NCBI GenBank assembly: GCA_013154295.1
Contig: JAADCS010000149.1
Span: forward strand, 1 to 40,411
DNA: 40,411 bases
Origin: Thermotogae bacterium
GTDB lineage: Bacteria > Hydrothermota > Hydrothermia > LBFQ01
Direction: 5' to 3'
Made by a program: the position numbers and the translations under genes. Below, piece after piece: positions 16,109 through 23,807 of the stretch; the stretch's first letter is position 1, and each line of letters starts with the position of its first letter. The notes under the pieces were generated by a model. The model worked only from the letters and a program-made list of their open reading frames with translations, did no database searches and was not told where the DNA came from.

Positions 16109-19033
16109 TTGAAAGGGATAGTGCGTTGGAGTGTTGAGCATCCGATAGGGGTGAGCGTTCTCCTTACAGCTCTTTTGATAACGGGTCTCTATTCTCTTCT
16201 CAAACTCAAAATAGATCTCCTACCGGATGTCTCAACGCCCACGGTTACTGTCATAACCCCTTACCCTGGCGCCAGTCCCTCAACCGTAGCTGAAGATATA
16301 ACGGAACCCTTAGAAAACGCACTCAGGGGAATATCGGGTGTAGTCAAAATCAAATCCAAAAGTACCCAGGGCTATTCGCAAATTGAGGTTTCGTTCTCCT
16401 ACGATAAAAATCTAGATGCTGGGGTTATGGAGGTCAGCGAGCGAATAAGGGGTGTGGAACTACCAGAGGGAGCCGGCAAACCTACGGTGATTCCCTTTGA
16501 TCCGTCAGTTTTCCCCATTATAACTGTCACTTTCCCCAAAGAAGATCGCCATGTTATTGAAAGAATCTGGAAAGATAGAGTATCTTCCATAAGTGAAGTG
16601 GCATTAGCCCCTCTCCTTTTTACCGAGGAAAGCTATACAAAGGTAGCCCTGAAGCCGGATCGTTTGGCCTACTACAGGATAAAACCGACACAGGTGGTAG
16701 CAGCTGTAGAGGATAGGGGTAAGGATCTTCCAGCCGATGAGAGGTTGTTGACAGGGGGCTTACCCGATTCTTTGGGATGGAGATCGCTGGTTGTAGGGTT
16801 CAAAAGCAGGCCCATATTCCTCCACGAAGTGGCCGATATAAAGGATTTCACGGAAAAGTATAAAGTCCTGCAACTGAACAACGATACTCCTGCGATCATA
16901 AGTCCTGTCTTTAAGGTCGCTGGTGCCAACACCTATGAGGTAGGCCGTAAAGTCAAAGCCATCCTCAGAGAAATAAGCCGCAGCGGAAATCTCAAGTTCT
17001 GGATAGCCATGGATCAGAGTTTCCTAATAGAGAAAGTTGTGAGAGAGGTGGCTAACTCCGCCGCTATAGGAGCCCTTTTGGCTGTTTTCTTCGTCGTTTT
17101 CTTTACAAGGAGTATAAGATTAGCCTTAGCAATAAGCATGAGTATTCCGCCAGCGATAGTTATTACTCTTATGGCTATGCACTTTTTAGGATATACACTG
17201 AACTCTATGACCCTAGTAGGAATGGCTTTAGCAATAGGAATGATCATTGATAACTCCGTAGTGGTAAGCGAGAACATTTATCGTTTAAGGGGCTTAAGAT
17301 TAGGTCCTAAAAGAGCTTCCCTGGAGGGAGCATTTCAAGTTATAGGTCCCATAACCGCTTCCACTCTGACAACTATAATAGTATTTTTTCCGGTGGTTTA
17401 TCTTAGTGGACCGATAGGTCAGATCGCTAAAAATGTAGCTGTGGCGGTCGTTTTCTCCCTCATCTCCACCTTACTTCTGGCTGTGGTTATAACGCCTACC
17501 TATGTACAGTTTCTTCTGGGGAGAGTCAAAGGGGGTATGCCGATTTTGGCCCAATTTTACAGGAGAATTTTGAGTGGTTATCTGAGAAGTTGGAGATTAC
17601 CAGTCTTGGTATCATTACTTTTATTGCTACCGTTGGGTCTATCCCCTTTCATAGGCAGTGAATTTCTTCCGGTTTTGGATTCGGACTTTATTTACATGGA
17701 GGTAGAACTTCCTCCAAACACTCCTTACGAAAAAACGGCAACCTATATGAAAAGTGTATCTCGCATAGTGGGTCGGTTCCCGGAGGTTGAGAATTATGCG
17801 GTTTTCGTAAGCGCTCCCAAAAATGTCCCGAAGGGCATACTGGCCTATGGCGGTGGTGCCACCGAAACTTATAAGGGCCAAGTTTTCGTACGTCTTAAGG
17901 AGAGAACCAAGAGGAAGAGAACTCAACAGGAGATAGAGAAGAAGATAGAAGAGATTTTGCCCCCGTTTCCAGGAAAAAAGGTTAAGTTTATACCTGTGGA
18001 AAAGATAACTATGTTCGGTGCGGGAGGGAGATCGGTGGTGGTCGGTTTTGTGGGGAAGGATCCAAAACTACTCTCGGATATGGCAAGAAGCTTCGCCAAG
18101 GAGTTGGGCAGCCTGCCGGGCATAAGGAACACAAGCGTAGATCTCAAACCTCCCAAACCTATGGAACGTATAGAACTTCACGAGAAGGTGAAAGCTTTAG
18201 GAACATCTATCTTTAACGCCCAGGCTGACCTCTACATTTTAGCTCATGGTCATAGGGTCGGTGGTATTGTGGTAGGGGCAGATACCTCCTATCCTTTGGT
18301 CACCTATCCCATAGTGGGAGATTCGGCCGTAGGTTATCTGGTGGATTTTGCCTCTATAGATACCATAGAGGCTCCATCGGTCATAGAGAGAGAGAACGGT
18401 TCGAACGTGGTCTATGTTCGAGCCGATAGGAGCACGCCGAATCTCTTTTCACTCTACCTGAGGACGAAAGATCTGCTCTCCCGTTTTAAGCTCCCACCGG
18501 GCTACAGTTACGTTTTAGGGGGAGAGATGGTTGATCTTTTGGATATGATACGACAGCTAGCTCTCGCGGGCTTTCTATCTGTGGTTCTGGTCTATGCCAT
18601 CTTGGTGGCTCAGTTTGAAAGTTTGAAGAAACCATTTTTGATAGCCACAAGTGTGCTCTACGGTTTTGCCGGTGCTTTGCTCTTTATGTGGCTTTTTAAA
18701 GTTAGCTTCTCACTGGTTTCAGCCCTTGGGATACTGGTATCGTCCGGTGTCGTTGTGAATAACGGTATAGTGATGCTCTCGATGGCGGATAGCTTACAGG
18801 ACAAGCGGAGTAAGGATAGGATAGTGGAGGCAGCTTTCGTACGTCTTAGACCTATCCTCATAACTACCATAACGACCCTTATGGGGCTTCTGCCAATGAT
18901 ATTCATGGTCAGCGAGGGATATGAATATCGTAAACCCATAGCTGTGGCTCTTTTTGGAGGACTTCTTTGGGGTACTCTTTTCTCTCTCTTTGTACTCCCA
19001 GCCCTCTATATACTGACGGAAAGGAATAGGTGA
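16109..19033 (+). CDS. RND family efflux permease (HAE1 type)
   Basis: Proton-driven inner-membrane efflux permease of the AcrB/HAE1 superfamily, 974 residues. The N-terminus IVRWSVEHPIGVSVLLTALL is the first helix. Two periplasmic pore domains and two sets of helices follow. Helix 4 carries the proton-relay region IGMIIDNSVVVSENIYR near residue 380 (Asp-Asn, common in HAE1 members), and the mirrored helix in the second half has LVSSGVVVNNGIVML near residue 880. At 974 residues it is slightly shorter than AcrB. No membrane-fusion protein or TolC-like gene is adjacent, so partners must be elsewhere, or it acts alone as in the HpnN/MmpL-like branches. Start is TTG, fixed by the TAAAAT box. Confidence 0.93.
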   Translation: MKGIVRWSVEHPIGVSVLLTALLITGLYSLLKLKIDLLPDVSTPTVTVITPYPGASPSTVAEDITEPLENALRGISGVVKIKSKSTQGYSQIEVSFSYDKNLDAGVMEVSERIRGVELPEGAGKPTVIPFDPSVFPIITVTFPKEDRHVIERIWKDRVSSISEVALAPLLFTEESYTKVALKPDRLAYYRIKPTQVVAAVEDRGKDLPADERLLTGGLPDSLGWRSLVVGFKSRPIFLHEVADIKDFTEKYKVLQLNNDTPAIISPVFKVAGANTYEVGRKVKAILREISRSGNLKFWIAMDQSFLIEKVVREVANSAAIGALLAVFFVVFFTRSIRLALAISMSIPPAIVITLMAMHFLGYTLNSMTLVGMALAIGMIIDNSVVVSENIYRLRGLRLGPKRASLEGAFQVIGPITASTLTTIIVFFPVVYLSGPIGQIAKNVAVAVVFSLISTLLLAVVITPTYVQFLLGRVKGGMPILAQFYRRILSGYLRSWRLPVLVSLLLLLPLGLSPFIGSEFLPVLDSDFIYMEVELPPNTPYEKTATYMKSVSRIVGRFPEVENYAVFVSAPKNVPKGILAYGGGATETYKGQVFVRLKERTKRKRTQQEIEKKIEEILPPFPGKKVKFIPVEKITMFGAGGRSVVVGFVGKDPKLLSDMARSFAKELGSLPGIRNTSVDLKPPKPMERIELHEKVKALGTSIFNAQADLYILAHGHRVGGIVVGADTSYPLVTYPIVGDSAVGYLVDFASIDTIEAPSVIERENGSNVVYVRADRSTPNLFSLYLRTKDLLSRFKLPPGYSYVLGGEMVDLLDMIRQLALAGFLSVVLVYAILVAQFESLKKPFLIATSVLYGFAGALLFMWLFKVSFSLVSALGILVSSGVVVNNGIVMLSMADSLQDKRSKDRIVEAAFVRLRPILITTITTLMGLLPMIFMVSEGYEYRKPIAVALFGGLLWGTLFSLFVLPALYILTERNR

Positions 19034-19146
19034 CCGCCTTGCGATATGTGAAGGAGTTGGACTTGTCCGGTTTTAGCTGTTGCACGGTGCGATTATTCTC
19101 AACGCTACATCGTAATGCTTCATAGGGTGAGCACATAGGAGGATGG

Positions 19147-19193
19147 GAAGTAATACTATTTTACTTCATAAACGTCCTCTTGAACATGCTACC
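19147..19193 (+). repeat. Repeat family copy B, 5' block
   Basis: A perfect seven-base hairpin (GAAGTAA 19147-19153, TTACTTC 19161-19167) runs into CATAAACGTCCT, which is identical in copy A. The 35-base core continues to 19193. The hairpin in copy A has different bases at the same place. Confidence 0.6.
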
Positions 19194-19242
19194 ACCTTTC
19201 AAAGGTTCGACCTTGGGAAATTTGCTGCGAGCATACACAAAA

Positions 19243-19283
19243 GGTGGTTTCACTTGGAGGCTAAACACCCTCACAGTGAAACC
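19243..19283 (+). repeat. Repeat family copy B, 38-nt palindromic hairpin block
   Basis: GGTTTCACTTGGAGG (19246-19260), eight variable bases, then CCTCACAGTGAAACC (19269-19283). The arms pair over nine bases, a 2x2 mismatch, then four bases. The three bases before it (GGT) are also conserved in copies A and C. Arms and total length are identical in copy C at 37438-37475; only the eight central bases differ. Confidence 0.75.
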
Positions 19284-19375
19284 GGTTTGAGTATTGCCGA
19301 CCTTTCTATGATTGGGATAGGCGGAAAGGTATTACTCCTGGATCTCAAATACCCTCACACTTAAGTGGCATCATA

Positions 19376-20455
19376 TTACTGAAGCTCCACCGAACCCCGG
19401 ATGCCTACATACCTGCGCCCTGTAACGAAAAATTTGAAGCTTCTACCGAAGGTAGCATAAAGACCGTAAGCCCAGAGAGGGTGATTTTCCCTTTCAAGGA
19501 GCAAATCCACGAAGGGACCAGAACGGAAGGTGGCTGTTCTCAAAAGTGGAAACTCCATCCTGAGAACCGCAAAGTTATCTGAAAAGTGAAAGGATCCTCC
19601 CAGTTCTCTGAACCTTCCTTCACCCCCTACCCTTTCCTTCCAATCACCTATACCTCTAAAGGTGAAAAGAGATAGAAAGCCCCAACTCATCTTCAACCTG
19701 TAACCAAACGTTCCATACCACATAAAGAACTCACTTCTTAACTTTAGAGTCGTGAAACTTTCAATAGCTATGACCGAGAAGGGAAGTTGTGAGTACCCCC
19801 AACCCACTCCGAACCTTAGCGGGTACTTCCACATCCAACCCAAGGTCAAGAGGTGATAATACGACCCGTATGAGGACCTTCCATATCCTCCTGCCAACTC
19901 CAGAGCTGGCCCCATTATCGGAGGAACCTCAAGGGATAGCTCGGTGATCATGTCCTCTTCATCGTAAGCCGCAGAGAAGTCCATCCTCAAGCCTAAACCT
20001 AAAAGGTTCCCACCCCCTGTAAAGAATTCTCCCTTGAGCCCCTTTTGTCCACCGTACAGACTCCCTCCCAAAGATCCGCGAGCCTTCCCAAAGTCAAATA
20101 CGACGTCTCCCTGGCGTTTAAATACTCCAACCTTTACCCCATAATGCGAAAGAAGAGCTGCCTTTCTTTCTATGTAATTTAACCTGAAAGCTTTGCCGTA
20201 AAGGTCACCGAAGAACCAATTCCTTAAAGGTGATGAAATCGTTCCCCTAAGTTTTGGTCTTTCCAGGACGTAGAACTTACCCCTATCTATCAAAGCGATA
20301 TATTCGCCCTCGTAGACCCAAACCATGGCTCTGGCAAAGGGGTATCCATGGTCAGCCAAATGCCTCAAAGAGGCGCGGGTCAGACTGTCGGCTTCAGTGA
20401 TAGAGAGCGTACGGCATAGAAACGAATGACCGAGAACCAAACAAGCTTCTACCAA
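19376..20455 (-). CDS. Outer-membrane beta-barrel protein, possible single POTRA-like domain
   Basis: A 359-residue predicted outer-membrane protein. Residues 20-110 look like one alpha/beta POTRA-like module (SLTRASLRHLADHGYPFARA, then short strands). The rest alternates aromatic and polar residues in strand-length blocks (LLTLGWMWKYPLRFGVGWGY, FFMWYGTFGYRLKMSWGFL) and ends in short barrel-type strands. This arrangement is reminiscent of a small Omp85/surface-antigen protein, but I cannot confirm that family. The start is TTG, overlapping the uvrC end by seven bases. The N-terminus VEACLVLGHSFLCRTLSITEA is not a convincing signal peptide. Probably co-transcribed with uvrC. Confidence 0.6.
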   Translation of the reverse strand: MVEACLVLGHSFLCRTLSITEADSLTRASLRHLADHGYPFARAMVWVYEGEYIALIDRGKFYVLERPKLRGTISSPLRNWFFGDLYGKAFRLNYIERKAALLSHYGVKVGVFKRQGDVVFDFGKARGSLGGSLYGGQKGLKGEFFTGGGNLLGLGLRMDFSAAYDEEDMITELSLEVPPIMGPALELAGGYGRSSYGSYYHLLTLGWMWKYPLRFGVGWGYSQLPFSVIAIESFTTLKLRSEFFMWYGTFGYRLKMSWGFLSLFTFRGIGDWKERVGGEGRFRELGGSFHFSDNFAVLRMEFPLLRTATFRSGPFVDLLLERENHPLWAYGLYATFGRSFKFFVTGRRYVGIRGSVELQ

Positions 20456-22179
20456 CGTTCCCCCGTCAAATAGGTTTTTATCCGTTTGGCAAGCTCCGGG
20501 CCAAAACCTGGCAAGGAGGTGATCTCGTTCAAGGAAGCTTCCTTTATCCTTTCCACGGAGCCGAAGTGGGACAGAAGCAACATTTTCCTTCTCTTTCCGA
20601 TACCGGGTATGAAATCCAGAATGCTCTCGCGCAGTTTCTTTCTACGAAGGGTTCTATGATATTTTAGTGCGAAACGGTGAGCCTCATCCCTGATCCGCAT
20701 CAAAATCTTGAGGGCCGGATCCGTAACTTTCAGCTGGATCACTCCACCATTTGGCAGATGTATTCTCTCAAATCTTTTGGCCAAAGCGATGGTGGGCACT
20801 GAAACGCCGACCTCTTCCATAGCCTTTAGGGCGTGGAAAAGCTGCCCCGGTCCTCCGTCTATCAGAACCAGATCGGGTAGGGTTTCGTTCTCCTCCTTCA
20901 AACGTGTAAATCTCCTCTTGACCACCTCGTACATAGCCGCATAATCATCGGCCCACCTTTCATTCTTTATCTTGTAACGCCTATAAAGAGATTTTGCCGG
21001 TTTCCCATCAACGAAAACCACCGCCGAGGCGACCCTGTATTCACCGAAGATATGAGAGATGTCGTAACCTTCTATCCGCCTGGGTAACTGGAGTAGGTGG
21101 AGTTTCTCCTTCAGCGAGAGCAAGGCCGGGTCCATCCGTTCCCTGCTTTTAAGATGGGATATGAGTTTATCATGGGCATACTCTAAGGCCAGACGTACCG
21201 TGGGGTCGTCGGAGGGGATCACCTTAACCTTGGCAGAACGTACGCTCCCGACGTTTAAAGAAACGTGAGTTACGATCTCATCTGGAATCTCCACGTTGTT
21301 GGCGTAAAAGAGAGTGAGCATCTCACGCAGTGTAGCGGCTTCGCCTCCGGCTGACAGTTTCACTAAGAAAGATACTACATCCAACGGATTATCGCCGCGC
21401 ATAGAGTAGAGAACCACAACGGCCAGCTCGCCATGGATGGCCATGGCCCAAACGTCTCTGCGCCCTTCCCTCTTACGACCCAACACCTTTTGCACCACCT
21501 TCAGTCTATCTCTCCACATGGCCGCAGCCTCATAGTTGTACTTATTCGCCTCCTCCATCATGTTTCTGTACAAAAGATCTCTAACCCACGGTAGGTCCCC
21601 TTCAAGCAATCTCTCGAAACCTTCAACCATCTGGGAATACTCCTTGGAAACCTCGTAGGCACAAGGGGCTAGGCATCGACCTATGTGATACTCCACGCAT
21701 GGTGATATTTTCCGTTGGGCAGACAGGCGCAAAGAACAGTTCCTTATAGGAAAAACTTTGCGGGCCACCTTTAAAAACTCCCTCAGCCCTTTGCGGCTCA
21801 AGAAGGGGCCGTAGGTCTTCCCTTTCGGTTCTGGATTTCGCACTATGGAAACTTTAGGAAAAGGATCCTCACTTAGGTGCAGATACAGAAAAGGATGATG
21901 ATTCTTAAGACGCACGTTAAAGGGTGGTTTGAACTTTCTTATAAGCTGTGCCTCTAAGATCAATGCCGACTCTTCATCGGCGGTGGGTATGATCTCCAAC
22001 ACGTTCGCTTCGTTCAGCATCCTGTTCAGCCTACCTTCGTCAACGTGTAGGTAAGAACGCAACCTACGATTAAGCGATTTTGCCTTACCAACATATAAAA
22101 CTCGTTTATTCTTTTTAAAAACATAAACCCCCGGTGAGTCTGGAGCGGATAGTATCCGCTCCCGCACCCTACCATCCAT
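20449..22179 (-). CDS. uvrC: Excinuclease ABC subunit C
   Basis: Nucleotide-excision repair nuclease that makes both incisions around a lesion bound by UvrB. Visible domains in order are: the N-terminal GIY-YIG nuclease (GVYVFKKNKRVLYVGKAKSL), a conserved Cys cluster region (CSLRLSAQRKISPCVEYHIG, then RCLAPC), and a UVR region around 200-235. They are followed by the RNase H-like second nuclease (EGYDISHIFGEYRVAS, LVLIDGGPGQL) and two helix-hairpin-helix motifs at the end (IPGIGKRRKMLLLSHFGS, LPGFGPELAKRI). At 576 residues it is near the usual 600. A TTG 12 bases further upstream could also start it. It is embedded among barrel-protein genes, overlapping both neighbours. Confidence 0.96.
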   Translation of the reverse strand: MDGRVRERILSAPDSPGVYVFKKNKRVLYVGKAKSLNRRLRSYLHVDEGRLNRMLNEANVLEIIPTADEESALILEAQLIRKFKPPFNVRLKNHHPFLYLHLSEDPFPKVSIVRNPEPKGKTYGPFLSRKGLREFLKVARKVFPIRNCSLRLSAQRKISPCVEYHIGRCLAPCAYEVSKEYSQMVEGFERLLEGDLPWVRDLLYRNMMEEANKYNYEAAAMWRDRLKVVQKVLGRKREGRRDVWAMAIHGELAVVVLYSMRGDNPLDVVSFLVKLSAGGEAATLREMLTLFYANNVEIPDEIVTHVSLNVGSVRSAKVKVIPSDDPTVRLALEYAHDKLISHLKSRERMDPALLSLKEKLHLLQLPRRIEGYDISHIFGEYRVASAVVFVDGKPAKSLYRRYKIKNERWADDYAAMYEVVKRRFTRLKEENETLPDLVLIDGGPGQLFHALKAMEEVGVSVPTIALAKRFERIHLPNGGVIQLKVTDPALKILMRIRDEAHRFALKYHRTLRRKKLRESILDFIPGIGKRRKMLLLSHFGSVERIKEASLNEITSLPGFGPELAKRIKTYLTGERW

Positions 22180-22618
22180 AGGCGACGTCAAAGTACAGGA
22201 AAGGTACTGGTAGGATGGATGCCTTTCCCGAAACGACCATGGGATAGACAGCTACCATTCCTCCGGAGGAGACGGAGACGCGTCCGAAGCGCTTCATATA
22301 GCCCCCTCTGATCAGCAATCCCATATATCCCTGATCCTCTATAGCCAGCCCCTTTATGCCTGCTCCCATAACCGAGTACCCCAAAGCCACATCCCAGCTG
22401 TTCAAATACGTTCCTATGTAAAAGCTGGAAGTTACAAGGGACAGCGAGTACTTCCCTGACCTTAAATTCAAAGCACCAACCTCCAAGGAGGCGTAGGATG
22501 AACCGCCCATGCTAATGGTTAAACCGGCAGTGGGATAGGCCACCACCAGGGGTAGTACGTTCGTGACTACACCCGGAAACGTGGTCTTTAGACCTAAACT
22601 AAAGAGCAAAAACTCCAT
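22169..22618 (-). CDS. Small predicted beta-barrel protein of unknown function
   Basis: A 149-residue protein with alternating hydrophobic and Gly/Ser-rich strands (YASLEVGALNLRSGKYSLSL, WDVALGYSVMGAGIKGL) and a C-terminal aromatic end (FLYFDVAYGW), typical of a small outer-membrane barrel with about eight strands. The N-terminus MEFLLFSLGLKTTFPG is hydrophobic but very short and without basic residues ahead of it. Its ATG lies inside the end of the preceding barrel-protein gene, and its end overlaps uvrC, so the three are translationally linked. No named family is recognised. Confidence 0.6.
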   Translation of the reverse strand: MEFLLFSLGLKTTFPGVVTNVLPLVVAYPTAGLTISMGGSSYASLEVGALNLRSGKYSLSLVTSSFYIGTYLNSWDVALGYSVMGAGIKGLAIEDQGYMGLLIRGGYMKRFGRVSVSSGGMVAVYPMVVSGKASILPVPFLYFDVAYGW

Positions 22619-23696
22619 GGGACAACCTCACTCCTAAGTAAAGCGACCTATGCGCGTGATAGTAGCCCAGCTTCAGGCTTCCGATCCCCCTCTTAAGTTC
22701 AAACCCCACATAGGGTCCCCTTTCGGGACCCGCATATATGAATCCCAAGAGGAAGGCGGGACGTAGAGGTTTAGCGAGACGGTAGGAGATGGAGACCTCT
22801 CCCCCGAGCTCGCGACCGTTGTTTTCGGTCATATATCCACGGGCAAGAAGTGTCATCTCACCCGAAGGACCGAACCGCATATATCTGGCTCTCAAATCTA
22901 ATATTGGAGACCTTTGCAATGAGAACACATCACTGGGACGAGCGAAGAAACCGGCGTTAGCCCTCAATAGGAGGCTGCTCCTTCCCATTACCAGTTCCCT
23001 ATCTACAGTTACACTTACTTTTGGAGGAAGTAGGGTACTTCCCCAAAAGGCTGCTTGTCTAAAAGTTATAGAGGTACCTCCCAACAGCTTCTTGAACTCC
23101 AAGAAAAGAGGGACCAACCTATCAGCTGAAGCATATACGAAACCACTTGTGAGATTATAATCCTCGCCATAATGGGTAAAGCGTGCCCCAAGACCATCCC
23201 GGTATATCCACTCCTCATAGAAGTCCACCACTACACTTCCTCCTCCCGTATCAATCGGATAGGAACCTATGTAAGCACTCCTTTGAAAGTGGGCGTAAAA
23301 GACTTCGAAACCGACTTCACCAAAAGGAGTGTTGGGCAAAACGCCAGATAAAGATACCAAGTCGCTCTGATAGTCACCCACCTGATCTCTGTAACTCCCC
23401 CAAAACTCCCCCTTGATCTGAAGGAAAACAGATTCGAACTTCCTCCCGAAGGCGAAGAAGGAGGGCGTTGCGAAACTGGGAGAACGGAGACGCATTAACT
23501 CCGATGAGTATTCGTTACTGTTACTCTCAACCGAATAGTAGTAGTGATAGAAAACGTCGTTACGTTGCATAAACGAAGGTTCCCCTATCCATGTGGCTCT
23601 ATTGAACAGTTCCTCCACACTCCCTGTTCTTTCCAAACTAACATATCCCCCAAAACTTATCGTGTAAAAGTACAGCGGTAACGTCTGAAAATACAC
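22599..23696 (-). CDS. Predicted outer-membrane beta-barrel protein
   Basis: A 365-residue protein of barrel character. Strand-length blocks with alternating aromatic and polar residues continue through most of the chain (SVFLQIKGEFWGSYRDQ, EVGFEVFYAHFQRSAYIG, GLGARFTHYGEDYNLTSGF) and run to the end (SIGSLKLGYYHAHRSLYLGV-like repeats). No family is recognised. The frame opens with GTG only four bases after the 3' end of tRNA-Met, so the tRNA and this mRNA probably share a transcript, and tRNA 3' processing would leave an almost leaderless mRNA. The N-terminus has no classical signal peptide. The start is less certain because no other initiation signal can be seen. Confidence 0.6.
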   Translation of the reverse strand: MYFQTLPLYFYTISFGGYVSLERTGSVEELFNRATWIGEPSFMQRNDVFYHYYYSVESNSNEYSSELMRLRSPSFATPSFFAFGRKFESVFLQIKGEFWGSYRDQVGDYQSDLVSLSGVLPNTPFGEVGFEVFYAHFQRSAYIGSYPIDTGGGSVVVDFYEEWIYRDGLGARFTHYGEDYNLTSGFVYASADRLVPLFLEFKKLLGGTSITFRQAAFWGSTLLPPKVSVTVDRELVMGRSSLLLRANAGFFARPSDVFSLQRSPILDLRARYMRFGPSGEMTLLARGYMTENNGRELGGEVSISYRLAKPLRPAFLLGFIYAGPERGPYVGFELKRGIGSLKLGYYHAHRSLYLGVRLSHGVFAL

Positions 23697-23700
23697 GTAA

Positions 23701-23774
23701 TGGCGGCGCGGGGACTTGAACCCCGGACCTAGGGTTTATGAAACCCTCGCTCTAACCGGCTGAGCTACGCCGCC
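23701..23774 (-). tRNA. tRNA-Met (anticodon CAU)
   Basis: A complete 74-nt cloverleaf on the minus strand: acceptor stem GGCGGCG/CGCCGCC, D-arm GCTC...GAGC, anticodon stem AGGGT/ACCCT with loop TTCATAA, and T-arm CGGGG-TTCAAGT-CCCCG, with discriminator A. CCA is not encoded. The G1-C72 pair and the lack of three G-C pairs at the base of the anticodon stem argue against the initiator tRNA. It is an elongator tRNA-Met, or a tRNA-Ile whose C34 is modified to lysidine. Confidence 0.96.
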
Positions 23775-23787
23775 TCGCGAGGTTGAT

Positions 23788-23793
23788 ATTATA
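23788..23793 (-). promoter_or_regulatory. TATAAT -10 box of tRNA-Met
   Basis: TATAAT on the minus strand, 13 bases upstream of the mature tRNA 5' end, in the short gap after the clpC stop codon. It would drive the tRNA and probably the barrel-protein genes behind it. Confidence 0.55.
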
Positions 23794-23807
23794 AAGGTGA
23801 AACCTAC

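Larger units (their letters stand above)
19034..19375. other. Intergenic region holding repeat-family copy B
   Basis: This 342-base gap between converging genes carries the fullest copy of the window's repeat family: the 5' block, the 38-nt hairpin, and a second CCTCACA word at 19353-19359. A 73-codon ATG frame (19143-19364) spans the copy. Its AGGAGG touches the ATG with no spacing. I do not call it as a gene, but the pattern of differences from copy A is protein-like. Confidence 0.6.

Noticed and set aside
19143-19364. 73-residue protein gene in repeat copy B
   Set aside because: The ribosome-binding site touches the ATG, no promoter box has the window's spacing, and the related copies are broken. 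It is noted as a finding, not called as a gene.
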